Source: Escallonia rubra (lineage: Eukaryota; Streptophyta; Magnoliopsida; Escalloniales; Escalloniaceae). Taken from it: a DNA stretch of 64,000 nt. The translations under genes were made by a program, and so were the position numbers. The notes beneath the pieces were generated by a model. It had not been told where the DNA came from. It ran no database searches and worked only from the letters and a program-made list of their open reading frames with translations. How positions within the stretch are numbered: position 1 is the first letter of the stretch; the number at the start of each line of letters is the position of its first letter. Positions 63,449 to 64,000 of the stretch are shown here, one piece after another. The stretch covers positions 1-64,000 of the forward strand of contig JAVXUO010001645.1 in NCBI GenBank assembly GCA_033065855.1. Reading direction: 5' to 3'.

Positions 63449-64000
63449 TCATGAGGAACTAATTGCACCAACAATGCCACTGCTTAGAAGCCTCTCCACA
63501 TACTTCCCAAGTATATCCACCTCCAAATTCACCTTCTGCCCAACTCTCTTCAGCGGTATGACCACCTTCTGCTGCGTGTATTCCACCAGCATAAAATTGA
63601 AACACCCCTCCTCATCAAACACTTTGACCACAGTCAAGCTAGTCCCGTCCACCGCAATAAACCCTTTGGGCACAATATACTTTAACAACTCAGGCGCCGT
63701 CCTAACCTTAATCCACAGCGAGTCGCCCTCTGGCTCCATGGCTACAATCTCCCCCGTGCCGTCCACGTGCCCCTGCACGAAATGACCCCCCATTCGCGTC
63801 GTGGGCTTCAACGCCCTCTCTAGATTAACGAACGAGCCGGCTTCGAGCTCGATCAGCGAAGTCTTTCTCAGGGTTTCGGGCGACAAGCCCACGGTGAATT
63901 CGCCCAAACCGGTGTCGAAATGGGTGACGGTCAAGCAGGTGCCGTTGACCGAAATGCTGTCGCCGAGGCCAACGTCACCGAGGAGGGTCTTTGAGTGGAT
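63449..64000 (-). CDS. Riboflavin synthase alpha chain, C-terminal part, cut by window end
   Basis: A minus-strand open frame from the window edge to the stop at 63449-63451, 183 codons with no intron in view. It carries the end of the first lumazine-binding repeat (SISVNGTCLTVT) and the second repeat starting GGHFVQGHVDGTGEI with FIAVDGTSLTVV. By family knowledge the enzyme dismutates two 6,7-dimethyl-8-ribityllumazine molecules into riboflavin and a pyrimidine, the last step of riboflavin synthesis, in plastids of plants. The start and transit peptide lie beyond 64000. Translation ends ERLLSSGIVGAISSS, near the family's usual C-terminus. Lower AT content than its surroundings is typical of the exon. 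Confidence 0.95.
   Translation of the reverse strand: MHSKTLLGDVGLGDSISVNGTCLTVTHFDTGLGEFTVGLSPETLRKTSLIELEAGSFVNLERALKPTTRMGGHFVQGHVDGTGEIVAMEPEGDSLWIKVRTAPELLKYIVPKGFIAVDGTSLTVVKVFDEEGCFNFMLVEYTQQKVVIPLKRVGQKVNLEVDILGKYVERLLSSGIVGAISSS

Overview
This is a nuclear genome segment from a flowering plant, most likely a eudicot. The evidence is long introns with GT-AG borders, AT-rich spacers full of plant transposons, and genes for a chloroplast m-type thioredoxin, a LORELEI-like GPI-anchored protein and a plant riboflavin synthase. I cannot name the species. No operon, CRISPR, rRNA or tRNA gene was recognised. Gene models were read by eye from splice signals and reading frames; no search was run.

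Layout. 1-18 kb is gene-free and packed with mobile elements. A decayed LINE (minus strand, about 3.17-10.14 kb) is split by a 3.84-kb CACTA transposon with a perfect 3-bp target duplication. After it come a GCGCC-rich hAT-like element, a fossil Ty3/gypsy fragment, a second short hAT-like element and a decayed relative of the GCGCC family. 18-26 kb holds a single-exon DUF688-like gene and a two-exon plastid thioredoxin m gene, both minus strand. The thioredoxin intron is 4.46 kb and contains a fossil TRIM element. 30.7-36.5 kb is an eight-exon DTW-domain (tRNA-uridine aminocarboxypropyltransferase-like) gene on the plus strand. 37.9-40.3 kb is a three-exon LORELEI-like gene, followed by a broken tandem copy of its 5' end. 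42.4-43.5 kb is a small two-exon plant-specific gene on the minus strand. 45.6-47.5 kb is a 5'-truncated LINE. 48.3-58.25 kb is a pair of diverged direct segmental duplicates carrying a shared SINE, separated by a hAT transposon with perfect 8-bp target duplications. The window ends inside a riboflavin synthase gene on the minus strand.

The genes do not form one pathway. Gene order does recall Arabidopsis: thioredoxin m beside a DTW gene, and a LORELEI-like gene near riboflavin synthase, are neighbour pairs there too (from memory). The window is therefore best read as an old syntenic gene row stretched by insertions. Its most interesting parts are the truncated LORELEI-like duplicate that could encode a 43-residue secreted peptide, a duplicated in-frame splice acceptor in the small gene, and the dated stack of insertions in the segmental duplication.
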